A model generated the notes under the pieces. It made no database searches. It was not told the DNA's origin and saw nothing but the letters and a program-made list of their open reading frames with translations. Position numbers and translations under genes: made by a program. DNA of 64,000 nucleotides, from contig KN880449.1 in assembly GCA_000934385.1 (NCBI GenBank), positions 65,012-129,011 on the forward strand, given 5' to 3'. The stretch is from Cylindrobasidium torrendii FP15055 ss-10 (lineage: Eukaryota; Basidiomycota; Agaricomycetes; Agaricales; Physalacriaceae). Of this stretch, positions 11,913 to 24,645 are shown piece by piece; within the stretch, counting starts at the first letter, position 1, and each line of letters begins with the position of its first letter.

Positions 11913-14581
11913 ATGGCCGACACATATGATCCCCCGGACGGCATAGCTCCAACTGAAGAAAATGACCCAGCTGTTCAGGCTGCTTTATGGCAAGAGGCAA
12001 GGCGCGTGCAAGAAGAGCGGGAACTGGCGCGCGCCATTGCGGCCTCCCGAGCTCTCGCCCAACAAAGCATCCAAATTGCATCACCCAGCGCACGCCATCC
12101 CCAGCCGTCAAACCATCAACGACGACCTTCTCAAACATACTGGCGGCCCGGAGGTAAATAAACCTTGCCCAACTGACTGACGTCCTCACATTTGCAAACA
12201 GATACGCAGGAGGCTGATGAGGACTTCCCACTGGTTAATACCCATTCGACCGTGTCTGCTGGCGATTTCGATCCTCACACGCGTATGGAGAACGAACTCA
12301 TCCTACAATCCACCGGATACCGTCCCTCAGGAAGCCGAAAGTCTACCCCGGCGCCGCCGCCGCTCCCAGCGCATCGAAATGTCGCTTTTTTTCTTCCACC
12401 CCGCCCCAGCTCGACTACATCCACAGCAACCACGTATGCTACCTCGGAAAGATATTCCCCGTCCGCCCCAAACTTTCCCAGTCAACCAGTGAGTTGCCTA
12501 TATGCTGTAGATCACTGAAGCTCAATGTGTCCCAGCGACGTGGCTCGTTCAGCTCCGCATCAGCCAGCGTTGGCGTACCACCACCATCGCAATCGACTCC
12601 GCCACCCTCTGCACCCATCCCAATCCGCGCGCCGCGACCACGGCCAATACACACATCTTCAGCATCTTCACCGCACCAATTTGTACCAGTGTCATCTCTC
12701 AATAATGATTCCGACTTAGTAGGTGATGTGCATGCCATTCCTCCCAGCGTCTCAACAACTCCAGAGTGGGCGCCATTCTCCATTCACTCCATCTTCAAGA
12801 ACAGGAAGTCCAGCTTTCCGCCGTCCCACAACGCCCACCGTTCCAACAAATCGTCCAATTGCGGCGAACGGGCAGCCGACTCGAGTGAATCGCCGCCCCT
12901 CATTATTATCTGGCCTTGCACCCTCTGCATCGCCTACCTCGGAGCGCTTTCGTACTGGAAGCCCGAATCTTACCCGAACGTCGGGGGCGCCTGGTGCAAA
13001 TTCACCGTACAATGGTGGATGGCACCCACATATAGCAACGTCCTCGTCCCCAAACACGAACTTCCACGGTTACGTTCCTCAAGGCAAATATGCGCAAGGG
13101 GAGCCTGGCTCGTCCTATTCATCGAACAAAGGGTTGCCCGGATCGCCTGACACCATGCGCGCACCCTACAGGCCGCCGCAGCCCGAAGGGGGGTTCTCCG
13201 ACTGGCAGTCGACGCGTGATGCAGGATCATCTGCATCTCTAATGACCAGCTCCAGTAGCTTTTCGCAGCGGATATCCCCTTCAGCCACCCATGCGGCACC
13301 CTCTCCTTCTCAGTCCAGTCCTACGGGAGCCGATTGGGACCTTGTTTCGTCCAGTCTATCGTCGGAATCATCTGGATTTTCTTTCGCAATGTCCACTCTC
13401 GATGAAGATCGCGTCGATGATGCTGGATGGGTACTCCCGGGAAGCGATACAGAGTCAGACTTTGCGATCCTGCAGTGGGACACGGTACCGGACAACGAGA
13501 AAGGGAAAGGGAAAGGGAAGCAGACTCCGACTCGTAGTCGGCCACGACGCCTGTCTACTGCTCGCCCCAATGAGTACAATACTTGGGGCGCTCGTCTGAG
13601 TGTTCTTGAGCCAGACATGTACAACACGGTTTCCGAACTCGCGGCGAACAGATTCAAGGAGCACGAATCTACGGCAGTACTAGGTGACGATTGGATGTGC
13701 AGGTCATGCAAGGGTCCGCTATTGTACGGCCATGAAGGCAGGGTACGTTGTTTCTTGTGTTGACATGACAGACCTGATTTCGGCAACAGCTTGAGGAGAT
13801 TGAATTTGGTGTAGCAAACCTTTTGGCGCCAGACCACGGAGTGTCGCAGCTGGAAAAACGTTTGCAGCGTAGTTGTCCAACATGCGAAAAGGTGTATTGT
13901 CGAGGGTGCAACGAGGTCGTTGGTATTGTCTGCCTTCGCGAGCGTCCCTGTGCGCAGCGAATATACTGCGCTGTTTTCGAAATCCTCAGTGTCTTTGACG
14001 AGGACGTCCTTCAACAGATTGGTGGATCAGCAGACTACAACCTCTACATTGAAGCTCCAGGAAGCAAGAAGACTATTAACGCAACATTTAGCGTTCTCTT
14101 GCGATATCTGGACCCATTATCGACCAAACGTGGAGACAGAGACGTTGAACCCATCCCGAATATCCTGATCCTCATACACTTATCGCTACTGTGGCCAGTC
14201 ATTCGAGCACTGCTCAGCAGGACGAGCTTCGGAGCGTGGTACATGGGTATCAATGACCAAAAAATGTACCTCAAGCTCATGCTGCTGCTCACGGGCATGG
14301 CACAAGAGTGGGGGTACCCGGAAGTTGGCCTGGCGCAGGTGGCAGAGGTTCGCCGGAGCTGCGGTCTCCGACGGTGGATGCACAAAGAGGCGGAAATTGA
14401 ATTTGGAGAGCCCCAGATTTGTTTGAGGGACTTGGTGCAACCATTGTTGAGGGAGGATGAGGAATTCATGAAGCAAGTCAGGCGGAGGCCCACTGCAGGG
14501 AATGGCAGGGAGCTATGTCAAGCGATTCTTAACTTTGCGGATGCGATGAGCACATTGGAAGAGAGGAGGAAACGTGATTAG
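11913..14581 (+). CDS. Ser/Pro-rich hypothetical protein with Cys-rich C-terminal region
   Basis: The start reads MADTYDPPDGIAPTEEND, followed by an Ala/Arg/Glu-rich helical stretch (about residues 20-55). A long low-complexity Ser/Pro/Thr-rich middle is split by several introns and includes a GKGKGK run coded by a GAAAGG-type repeat near 13499. The C-terminal third is better ordered. CRSCKGPLLYGHEG is followed by CPTCEKVYCRGCNEVVG and two more cysteines, resembling a zinc-binding IBR or treble-clef module. A hydrophobic helical region follows (LILIHLSLLWPVIRALLSRT), and the protein ends EERRKRD with TAG at 14579-14581. I do not recognise the family. An E3-like or scaffold role is only a guess from the cysteine spacing. 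Internal exon borders in the middle are approximate. Confidence 0.7.
13499..13520 (+). repeat. Short GAAAGG/GGGAAA microsatellite
   Basis: This purine-only tandem repeat lies inside the coding sequence of the Ser/Pro-rich gene and encodes the GKGKGK run. Confidence 0.7.
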
Positions 14582-14892
14582 GTGGCCTGGGCAGCAGCTG
14601 TCGAAGATTGCAACGTATCGCGAATTTTATGCTATTTGTTTATCATGCTGTCTGTTAGCTATTTTCATAGTACATTACTATTGGATCTTTGTATACTCAC
14701 TAGAACATGTTGACACGATGTTATTGCTAGCTGGTGCTTGTCGTTCCATGGCCCACGGTCCGGGGCCAGGGAGCACGATGTGGTTCGGTGGCTTTGCGAG
14801 ACGCGTGTGGCTTATAGTCACGTGCGGAGCGCGTACAATCGCCACCGAAACACTGCCAACCCTCTTTTTCGACCTACCACTTCGCGTTGAAT
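14582..14892. promoter_or_regulatory. Intergenic / PIF1 promoter region
   Basis: This 311-bp spacer lies between two plus-strand genes. It must hold the 3' end of the upstream gene and the PIF1 promoter. I see no gene and no clear TATA box close to the PIF1 start. Confidence 0.4.
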
Positions 14893-16979
14893 ATGTCGGG
14901 TTCATCATCTGCGAAAAGCTCCCAATCGGGTCTCGGCACGCTGCGCCGCGATTTTTCTTCATCCTCATTGGCGTCGCAACCGACAGAGGCTATTAGCCCA
15001 CCAACGAAACCGCTTACTGCGTCGGACAAACGGATGGCCAGTATCCAAGCTGCCATTGCAAAAGCGCGTGTAGCACAAGGAGTTACTTTGGCGGATACAA
15101 ACACAAAGAAGCGGCCGAGTGAATCGGCGCCAGAGCCCCCAACTAAGAAGAAACGCCAATTGCCTGGATCATGGGATGAGCCCGCCCCCGCTGTGAAGAG
15201 TCGCCCAGTGACGAACACACGCTCGTTCGACTCAATCCCGCCGGCAACCGCTGCACGCCCTTCCAAGAGCGGCAAGATCGAACTCAGTGAGGAGCAGAAG
15301 TATGTGAAGTCGTTGGTGTTGAGCGGAAAGAGCATATTCTATACGGGTAGTGCTGGTGTGTCAACATTTTCGCTACTTATTTCGAACACTAACGCGTCGC
15401 AGGTACTGGAAAATCCGTATTGCTTAGAGATATCATAACGGCACTCAAGCAGAAATACGCAAGGTCGCCAGATGCGGTCGCTATTACTGCGTCGACTGGT
15501 GCGTTTATTCTCTATTATATGCGCTTCTCTGACTCGTGCAGGTATCGCTGCGTGCAATATCGGTGGAGTGACAGTCCATTCGTTTGCCGGTGTTGGTATT
15601 GCTGTAGAGCCTGCCGACGTTCTGGCCAGCAAGGTCCGCAAAAACCAGAAGGCGGCAGGGCGATGGCAGCGAACGAAGGTGCTCATCATTGATGAAGGTG
15701 CGCATGCCTGCCATCTTTCTATTCATCGTTCCAATATTCCGTAGTCTCCATGGTGGACGGCGACTTCTTCGACAAGCTATCGCAAGTGGGTAGTAAAATC
15801 CGGCGCAACGAGAAACCGTTTGGGGGTATACAGCTCATTGTCACTGGCGACTTCTTCCAGCTCCCGCCTGTCATGAAGGGCGGTACCCCCAAGTTCGCGT
15901 TTGAAGCAAAGCTTTGGAAACAGGCCATTGAACTCGAGTTCAATCTCACAAAGGTTTTCCGTCAAAGCGACGAAAGTGGGTAGCTTTTTTGTACGATATA
16001 TGCGTGCTCACTCCATGTAGCCTTCATCCAAATGCTCAATGAAATGCGTTTCGGTCGTCTATCCCAAGAATCAATCGCTAGATTCAAAGCTTTGAGCCGA
16101 CCTGTTCATTACGAAGATGGCCTGGAGCCAACTGAGCTGTATGCATTTTCCATCCTGTGTTCCGCAATCTGACCCCATCCTCAGCTTTCCGCGCCGTGAA
16201 GATGTGGACCGCGCAAATAGCGACCGTTTGAGAGGCATCGAAGGCAGTGAGTCGCGCACCTATGTCGCGACAGACGGCGGTCCCATGGCATCCCTGGACT
16301 CGGGCAAGAAGCTGCTCTCCAACTTCATGTCGCCCGAAAGGCTGACATTGCGTACTGGAGCCCAGGTTTGCACTCCTCCATCAGTAATAGTTCCTCAGAC
16401 TCACACTGCTTAAGGTCATGTTGATCAAGAACAAGGAGGACGACCTTGTGAACGGATCCATTGGGACTGTTCTGCGCTTCGTGGATCCGGCAAAGTATGG
16501 GATGGACGAAGAGGAGCCGGCTCAGAAGAAGGCGGGAACGGCGCCGAAGGCCAAGACTATGGTCACCCCCGACAGGTTCCCGGAGGTCGAATTCAAACTC
16601 CCGAACGGCGCACGACGGCGGACAATCATTACTGGTGAGACATCCAAAGTCGAGCTACCCAATGGGGAGGTACAAGTCAGTCGTAACCAATTGCCTCTCA
16701 TATTGGCTTGGGCAATGTCAATCCACAAGAGCCAAGGCCAGACGCTGGACAGGGTGAAGGTCGACCTAGGGAAGGTCTTTGAGAAGGGTCAAGCGTATGT
16801 TGCCCTTTCCCGTGCAACGTCGCTGGAAGGCCTCCAAGTCTTGGGCTTTGACTCCTCAAAGGTGTGTTCCGTTGGCTGTTCATAGATGGATTCTCATGAT
16901 TATGCAGGTCATGGCACATTCCAAAGTCATTGAATGGAGCAAAACGCTCAAGACCTACGACCAAACCACCTTGGACTAG
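14893..16979 (+). CDS. PIF1: PIF1-family 5'-3' DNA helicase
   Basis: This superfamily 1B helicase resolves G-quadruplexes, promotes replication past obstacles and limits telomerase in known family members; nuclear or mitochondrial location cannot be settled here. After a Ser-rich N-terminus (start [10 protein letters not shown], about 150 residues) the motifs appear in order. Walker A is GSAGTGKS, rejoined across an intron. ASTGIAA is motif Ia. [14 protein letters not shown] is Walker B, also across an intron. GDFFQLPPV is motif III and [10 protein letters not shown] is motif [13 protein letters not shown] and [12 protein letters not shown] come next, then [19 protein letters not shown] and [10 protein letters not shown] as motifs V and VI. 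The stop is TAG at 16977-16979. All catalytic motifs are intact and the introns are short. An insertion of about 40 residues rich in Lys/Glu/Ala follows [11 protein letters not shown]. Confidence 0.95.
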
Positions 16980-17338
16980 GCACCAACATGTTTAAATTAT
17001 TTGTAAAGAGTAATCATACGCGGGACTGCTTCCTCTATCGATCCTCTATTGAGTATGCTAAATGATGATAAACACACAATAATATTTACATGCTTATGCG
17101 TTGAGCGAAAACCAACAGTGCAAGAGTTGCGTGACTAGTAACGGCGGTTATTGCGCCCGAATACAATATGGTTGAGTGGCACTTGTAATTCTATTCTCGA
17201 CGATGTTTACTGAATTTTGCCTTGTTCGAGCACAAGCTAGTCGCACGTTAAAGTGATCCTATATATATTACGGATATCCTGCGCGTAGCTTTGCTCACAT
17301 CATGTCCCTTCACACGCTTCCTGTCAGTGTTCCCATTT
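16980..17338. other. Convergent 3' intergenic, PIF1 / polymerase X
   Basis: This 359-bp AT-richer spacer lies between two convergent genes. No ORF or RNA gene was recognised; it presumably contains the two 3' untranslated regions. Confidence 0.5.
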
Positions 17339-20300
17339 CTATTTAAAATGGGTGACACGTTCATGCGGGGGGCGGTACTTTATATTCAGCATCTTGAATA
17401 TCTCTTCCTCCGTCTCAGAGGCAACAATGTTTCCTGTTGGGATTATTAGACACTCGTGAGACCAAGGACGGCTTGCGCACCCTTATTCAGCTTGATGGAG
17501 CGACGGGAGGGGTCACGTACGACACCAGCAGAGAGGCCTCGTTGATTCAACGAAAATCCCATCGTACTGGCCTTGTAACGCATGGAACGATTGAACTGAA
17601 AGCAGGCATCAGTATGGGCGTCCAATAGGTTTTAAGCCGACTCACAATGTCATCTCCCTAAGCGGAGAGTTAGTTAATTTTCCAAGGCATGCACTTGTAC
17701 TCGCTTACCGTATAGTACAATAAGGCTCCACCCTTGTTCTTCCACGGAACAGTAAGAAAATCGATTCGTCGACGTTTAGAACCAGCGACGTTTGGCAGTC
17801 GACACAGTCCGCGATAGCAGTTTTCGAGGTCTTCGAAGTCACCTGGGAGCGCCAGGTGCTCTGTGACGATGCCCGCCTGTACAAGACGTTCCAAGAGCTC
17901 TTGGAGGATTCCTTCATGTGTCCGACCGTCGGATGGATCGCGGGAAATGAGGATGTCAATGTCGCCGCAGTCTGCTTTGCCACGTCGATATGAACCCATT
18001 ATTTCGACGAAGAGAGCGGGGTCAATACTCAGTGCTTCACAACGAGTCAACTCTCCGAGGAGAACTTTTAACAGGGAAATGACTTGCCTATGGGTTTGAT
18101 CAACTCAAAGAGTGCGCCTGCTTCGGCTCGGGGCATACGATCATTGATGTCTATGGCTTTGCGTTAGATATTGGCGTTTACATCTTAGTCGCGCAGCTTA
18201 CCATCATAGAACTGGATGCCAACCTTTTGCGCATCACTCAGAACTATGCGAGGATTCGTCTTGAGGTCCTCTAGGGTGCGACAGCCGTTATTATACCACA
18301 TTTGGGCCGTATTTTGTCCTGCACCACAGGGTCAGTTTCAGTATGGAACACAGGAAAATGAACTGCAAATGACTTACCCACACCATAGATACCTTGGAAT
18401 AATTTCACGACCTGAACGCTCTCTGAGTTCTCGTGTTTGATTCGCTCGAGGCCACCCGTTTGTATAATCTCCATGATCTATCGTAGATGTTGAGTGAGGC
18501 GTGCAATATTGTGCGTCAAACGGACCTTGCTAGCTGTCCTTTCCCCGACGCCAGGAAGTCGTTTAGCATCTTCAAAACTCTTAATTCTCTTGGGATGCGC
18601 GCGCAACGATGAAATAGCTCTTGAGTATGTATAAGCCCTCTGGCGTGGTTCTGGGCCGGGCTGACACTTCACGAGGTCCAAAAGAGTCGAGAGCTTGAAG
18701 AACCGTACATAAGCGAACACGAGCCACACAAAATTAACGGATTCTTCTCACCTGGTCGACAATGTCCTGGTTAGGACAACCACCGACTGGCCCTGGATGC
18801 GGGTTGTCGCAGGTGAATTGCTTAAGGAGAGCGCGGTTAGTGCACATACTGCTCGACAATGAAAGAAATTCATACCCGGCGTACAGCTGCGAACTTCTTT
18901 GCATTTTTCGAAGGGCCAGGATCCGAGTCATCATCGTCCGACTCGCGCGCTTCCCGTTCATGAAAATCTGACACCAGGTCGTCGACCGCGTCAGATGAAT
19001 CACCCTCGAATTCGCTTTCGAGTGAGCCCTATTAGACTGGGTATGAGCGTCATGAAAACAATGATTCTTTCATACCACTCACTCGTTCGAAGTGCTCTGC
19101 TGCTGCTGCTTCGTAGAACTCGGCAAGCGGGTCGTCCTTGTCGCATTGAACGGATACCCCGGATTCTGCCCCGGAGATAGCCTCTGGTACAATAGGAGGC
19201 GTTCCCGAAACAACAGTCGCTTTCGATGTGTTCGCCCAACGATACCTGTTCTCTTCGCCACTGTCCGAGTCATAGTCCATATTCTTGCTCCTGGTGAATC
19301 TGTTAGATGACAAGCCAAGAGGGAGTGCATGGACGACTACTTTCTGCGCTCCAAGTTTGTTTGCACCTTCTTAGCAATCGTGCTACGAGCGTTCGCGTTA
19401 GACACAGAAGCGTCAGACTTCGAATTACGCTGGGAACGCTCAGGAAACGCGATATATTTCCCACCTGCATCCCAATGTTCAGGCATCTTCCCAAAACTGA
19501 TTCCATCCGCAATCCAATCCCACGTAAGAGTCGGGATACTCAGCGGGACATCTGACATTTTCTTGTAGCCTGCTTTATCTGCCACTTTGCCCGAGCCACA
19601 ATCTCGGCCAGAAATAATGATATGCGTGACGACGTTGGGATCGAACACAGGAACGAGGCTTGCTCCGTGTCGAAGGAGCTGTTAATGTATCGATTAGATC
19701 TAGTGAATAGCATAGAGACGAACCGGTGGACAAACCAGGGTCATCCGCTTGAGCGTAGATGGACTAGTAAACGACTCTTCAAGACTGCAGTAAAACACAT
19801 GCAACCCACGCAACGCAGACTTAGAGCTGGGCGGCGCTGTTGAGTTCTCGCGTTTTTGACGCCATTCTTCTGTGAGCTCGACGGCAGTTTCCTGAGGCGA
19901 CAGCTTCTTCTTCGGAACGGTCTTGCTACTTTTGGGCAAGGCAGTCGTGGAGATAGCTGTCGTTCCTGCGCGTCTTGGAACTTTCTGTTTCGTATCTTTC
20001 GAAGGTCGGACATTCCCGGGAGTCGATGTTGACGAACGTAGAGAATTCCCTGGAGGTAGAGGCATCGGAGCAGGCGCGGTCGGGTTTGTCTTCAATATTC
20101 GACTGTGCGATGCCTTCTGTGCGTTCTCAGAGACCATCGAAGTCACCTTGTCAAGTAACATGGATCCAGCCGGAACCAAAGAGACTGAGGACATAGAGGC
20201 CGACGAGTGAGCAGAGCGATTTATCGAAGAAGCAACATCCTGAGTAGTAGTGACAGGAACGGTAGATGCATTTCCGAGTCGCGGCCGTTTCCGAATTGAA

Positions 20301-20996
20301 CTATGAGAATCGATGCGCAATGAGAAAGGACCTATTGATTTACAATGTTCAGTTTAACTCACATCTCTGACCTCCCAATGGAGTTCGCTAACACATCCGG
20401 GGACTCAGAAGCAGAGGCTTTCTCATTACTAATGTTGGGCTCCGTCTCTGTTACTTTCCGTTTCATCTTCTTGCGGCGTGGAGGTGATTCAGTGAGTGGT
20501 GAAGAGGATCTGAGTAGTGTCAGTGGTAGTCAGTAATATTTCGAACGAGTGGTGGGAAATGACTACCTGGCCATCTTTGGTTTCCTTGTCGTTGGCCTGG
20601 GGGGCGAAGAAGGTACAGGGCTAGAGCTCGGTGGTTCTGTCGAAGCCAATCTGGTACGGTTTAGTACGGCAAAAAAGGAATACAAATGAATCACAATGGA
20701 CTCCCAAGTTGCGCAGTAGTCATAGTAGTCGTCGTAGCATTAGGCAACGAGGATTCCGCAGAGATACGCGGCAACTCGTTGGCAACACCCTCAGTGTTGG
20801 ATGAGGCCGCGCCTTCCTGGATCCTCAACTCCTCAAGTTCAGCAGCACTCCATCTCTGTTAGCTAATATAAGTTTATTGTGACTACCCCACCTACGTTTT
20901 GAAACCTCTTTCGCGTAGATATTCGTAGAAGTCTTCTTCCTTTAGTTCGTATTGCTTCAGTTGCTCTCTGAAGAGCGCCGCGGTCTCTGGTTCCAT
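17339..20996 (-). CDS. DNA polymerase family X (Pol lambda / Pol4-like) with BRCT domain
   Basis: This is a gap-filling repair polymerase of base excision repair and end joining. The start at 20996 gives MEPETAALFREQLKQYELK. A long Ser/Thr/Pro-rich linker follows, then a BRCT-like region (about 20.0-19.3 kb; LHVFYCSLEES, VVTHIIISGRDCGSGK, IPTLTWDWIADGI). An acidic linker leads to the 8-kDa domain (FTCDNPHPGPVGGCPNQDI) and two helix-hairpin-helix motifs (LPGVGERTAS; GIYGVGQNTAQMW, rejoined across an intron). The palm carries GSYRRGKADCGDIDILI with the metal-binding aspartates. The C-terminus reads GNIVASETEEEIFKML, then KYRPPHERVTHFK, with TAG at 17339-17341. Domain order matches Pol lambda/Pol4, and at least eight short introns are needed. 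It is divergent from the methyltransferase gene. Confidence 0.92.
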
Positions 20997-21660
20997 ATTT
21001 AATGATCCCACAGCGTAAACGATGATGGAGGTATAGGATAAAGGAAGTACGATCGCACGATCGCGATGGGACGCGGCACCGGCCAACGCCGATCACATGA
21101 CCAGGCCTCTTTTGCGTGGCGCGTAAGGGGCGTAGGCCAATCCACTTCACAGTGGTAATTGGAGGTATATACGATCAAAAAGCCCCAAAATTCAACTACA
21201 GGTCATGTATAGCTGGCTTCTCGGGAGCTACCATGACATCGTAGTGCACATATGCACCGGCAGGCACAGTTACACGAGGCTGAGGGGCACGGAACGGAGG
21301 TAAATGACAAGCCGCCTTTATGTCCTATTTTGTCCCAAGGCGCTCGATTGCTTAGTCCGAGTATGTGTTTAGTGGTAAATTTTATCTATCATGATCCGTC
21401 TTCCATTCTCGACACTTTCTAGGGGCAGCACAAGGATTTTCGTGTGCGTTTCTCGTTTGCTAATGTCCATTTTGCTCACGGACTCTCTACAACACGGAGG
21501 CTTTCATGTAATTTCCTTCTCCGGTCTGAATCTTCAACTCCTTCACCTGGCAGAAGCCTTGAGCTCGAACTCCGAAAGCCTACACGCGTATGCTGCCCAC
21601 AGGGACGTATAGCTTTAAATACAACCTGGGGCGCAAGTCAAGGGGACACAGACAACTGCG
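20997..21660. promoter_or_regulatory. Divergent promoter, polymerase X / methyltransferase
   Basis: This 664-bp divergent spacer holds a TATA-like TTTAAATA at 21614-21621, about 40 bases before the methyltransferase ATG, so it could set that start site. Short open frames here lack splice or composition support. Confidence 0.45.
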
Positions 21661-22878
21661 ATGCCCTCCCCTCCTCCTGCATATAGTGGACCAGCTCCAG
21701 AGTACGACTCTGATGATGACATGGTTTCTATGTCCTCAGACGAGTTCAACGCGTACTTCCAAGTTGTTCCAAGGTTCGAGAACAAATTGTATCACTCCTC
21801 GCCCACTTGCCCGTACCCCTTCCCGGTCGACGCCTACGAGACTCAAGTGAGTAAATCATGACCAAACGATTCTGGAGTTGGTCTGATGTATTCAGCGCTT
21901 GGATGTTGTTCACAACCTCTTGCTTTCAATTATCGGGAGGCCCTTTGTCGGACCCGTGCATGAAATCCTGACAGCTGCTCCGAATGGCCAGGAGAGGAGA
22001 GTGGTGGATGTGGGATGTGGGAGGGGTCAGTGGTACGTCTCACAGCGTCCTTCGCATCGTATGGGTGGCCAACAGCGTACACAGGCTCGAAACTATGTCT
22101 GATCTATACCACCACGTATCGTTCTTTGGCCTTGACATTGGTGAGTTGGGTCATTATTCAAGTACAGTCCCTCGAGGCTAACTTGGAGGATTACCAAGTT
22201 CCAATCAGCACGCGCTACCCGCCGGACAATGTCAACTTCGAGATCCATGACATTGCGACACCCATGCGCTTCCAGAATGCGAGTATCGACGTCGTCCATG
22301 TTCGACTGTGCTCTATGACTGTGGGTGAGATCACTTCTATGTATTCGTCGGGACTAATGATGCAACAATAGGTCCGTAACTACAACTTCATTCTACGCGA
22401 AGCTAGTCGTGTTCTCCGACCGGGTGGAATCTTGGTATTCGGAGAGATTTTTCGCGGGCCCGTCATCGACCCCAGCGACGGCCGAGACCCGCAGAACGAG
22501 GTCCCAAATTTGGCGGCATTCTACAACAACGTGAATCACCGTCTTCAGGCGCGGGGCATTCAGCATGTCTGCAATACTATTCCGCAGCGCCTTCAAGGTC
22601 TAGGCACGTTCACAGATATCACCCAGTTCGAGTACAACATTCCCATTGGACCGTGGCCCAACACCACGGCAGACGGTGCCCTCATCGGAAGGCAATATCG
22701 CGATGCACTTGGACGCTACATGGACGCCGCCAAGCGGATGCTCACAGAGGGACCAGAGGGACTCAGCGAGCAGCAGTATCAAGACTTATGTGATAGAGCG
22801 AGTGAGGATATTGGCCGAGCTGAGAACGCCGTTAAGTTGTTGACACGCTATTACACTGGCTTCGCCATCCGCGGATGA
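21661..22878 (+). CDS. SAM-dependent class I methyltransferase
   Basis: The start reads MPSPPPAYSGPAPEYDSDDD. The SAM-binding motif I, VVDVGCGRGQW, is split by an intron that starts after its last glycine-glutamine. The next small exon gives LETMSDLYHHVSFFGLDI, with the acidic end of strand 2. FEIHDIATPMRFQNASIDVV carries motifs II-III, and EASRVLRPGGILVFGEIF is the typical post-I segment. The end is TRYYTGFAIRG with TGA at 22876-22878. The architecture matches the LaeA-like/UbiE-type methyltransferases that are abundant in mushroom genomes and often linked to secondary metabolism or signalling. The substrate cannot be told from sequence, and no metabolite cluster genes are adjacent. The length is about 330 residues, in five exons. 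Confidence 0.85.
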
Positions 22879-24645
22879 GGAGTCAGTTCTTTGTTGAATT
22901 CATCCTGACCTCCATTACTACTTTATGTATTGATATACAAGCATGCATTAAGATAACTGGATCTGTACTTATTTTCGGTGTTCCAAAATGCATACCACTT
23001 TTGTATGTATGGGCCACCGATGGGCGCAATCGATGGATTCACGGTTTCTTTGCTTTCGCGATTATCTACCATTGAACCTTAGATGATCCCACTTTTGGGA
23101 GGTCACCTAGAGGTAAACAATAGCCAAATAGAGGTGTTTATGGCAGTCGGACCGGGCGCTAGTCGCTCTCGCCACATGCTACATCTTAAACTGAACCTAG
23201 GCTATGCGCACATTGCCGAGTGGTTGAGTTTTAACCTGATCAGCTCGAGTGCACACCGTAGACAAGTCCAAGTGAAAACCTCGAAGAACGCCACTGGCCA
23301 AAAAGGACATGTGGCGTAGCAGTTGGTACAAGCGTTGTTTCTGTACACAGGTATCTTTAGTGCGTTGTCACAAAGAATGAATAACACCGAATTTAATGCA
23401 TAGGTTACTTTTGATCAGCTTGCCAGTTCCGGCGGCAACGACTCGGTCTGTCGCACCGATGATGTCAAGGCCGTTCCTTCATAACTCTTTATGGACACCG
23501 TGAATTTGCAATAGAGAGCGTGAGAAAATCGAACATACGGCACGTGCGTGAGATTCTATCCCCGGGCACGGATTTCCCATTTCGATGCGTTCCTGGGTGG
23601 GTCCATGGTTCAGGGAAATTGGCAATTGCAAATTGCAGCTCGTGGCGTGTATACATTAATTCTCCGAGCCTCTTCTGTAGTCGGGCATCTAGGTAACTGT
23701 TTTCCGAGTGCGGAAATGAGCTCGCTACAAACCTTGCGTTCAATCATGGCGAAGCCTCGAATACTACGGCTACAAGGGGTACGATTTTCGTAGTGATTTT
23801 TCCGTTCTTGATAACTCGTGGAATTTTGGCGGCCCGGGGAATGTCTTCCAGCTACCTCGTTGAATTTGGAAGCATTCAAGCAACGGATGCTGAGTAGTGA
23901 CCCGGTCAGAACACGGTGGTAGTCTGTTTATCGCTCAATGATTTCTGCGTGATTGGTAGCCCTATTGATAGTGACATGGATCAAGCAGCACTGCGGTGCT
24001 GATAAATCTATATGTTTTCGAAGCTCACGTCTAGCAATTCAGAGTCAAAAGCCTACTTTGCCTTGCAGCGTGGCGGCAATTCACCGTCATACACGAAGGT
24101 ACAAGTAGCACTTGCGACTAAACCTTGTAGACCATATTCATTAACCTCAAAGCATTTGTTCAGCAGGTGTATATGTCAATCATGAAAGTAGCCATCGTCT
24201 AACTCTCGAAATCAGTTGCTACTATGAGACACCGGCCATAGCACAAGCGAAGCGTAATATACAGGCCATGTGTCCAAAGTTCAGTTCACAACGCTATGCC
24301 TACGCCGTGCCCCCAAGAATAAGTATGCCATAGGCCCTCGATGCTGCGAAGAAGCTGCTGGGGCTATAGCGGACTTTGAAGTTCGTGCGACCCTGAGCTT
24401 CGGGAGTGGCATGCTCAATTTCGACTGCTACTCAGGCTTTCGTCGTTCGAGATGTTTCTCAACACAATGAACAACGTCACATATCATAGCATGAAAGGCG
24501 GCCATCGCCGTATACCACCCCTGGCGTGACTGGAAATATTCGCAGAGTCGACTGCTAAGTTGAGCGCTAATGGGCAATGTCGCAGAAATTTCATGACTTT
24601 TTGAAGTCCGAACCAATGAACACTCTAGTCAATGGTCATTAGCTT
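22879..24645. other. Gene-poor intergenic region
   Basis: This 1.77-kb stretch is the longest in the window without a supported gene. The open frames in it are short, lack paired splice sites and show no family resemblance. I found no long direct or inverted repeats, tRNA-like fold or transposase fragment by eye. It could contain a decayed element or a non-coding transcript. Confidence 0.45.

Noticed and set aside
23083..24470. Short plus-strand ORFs in the gene-poor interval
   Set aside because: No introns, motifs or family resemblance support them; lengths are within chance expectation.
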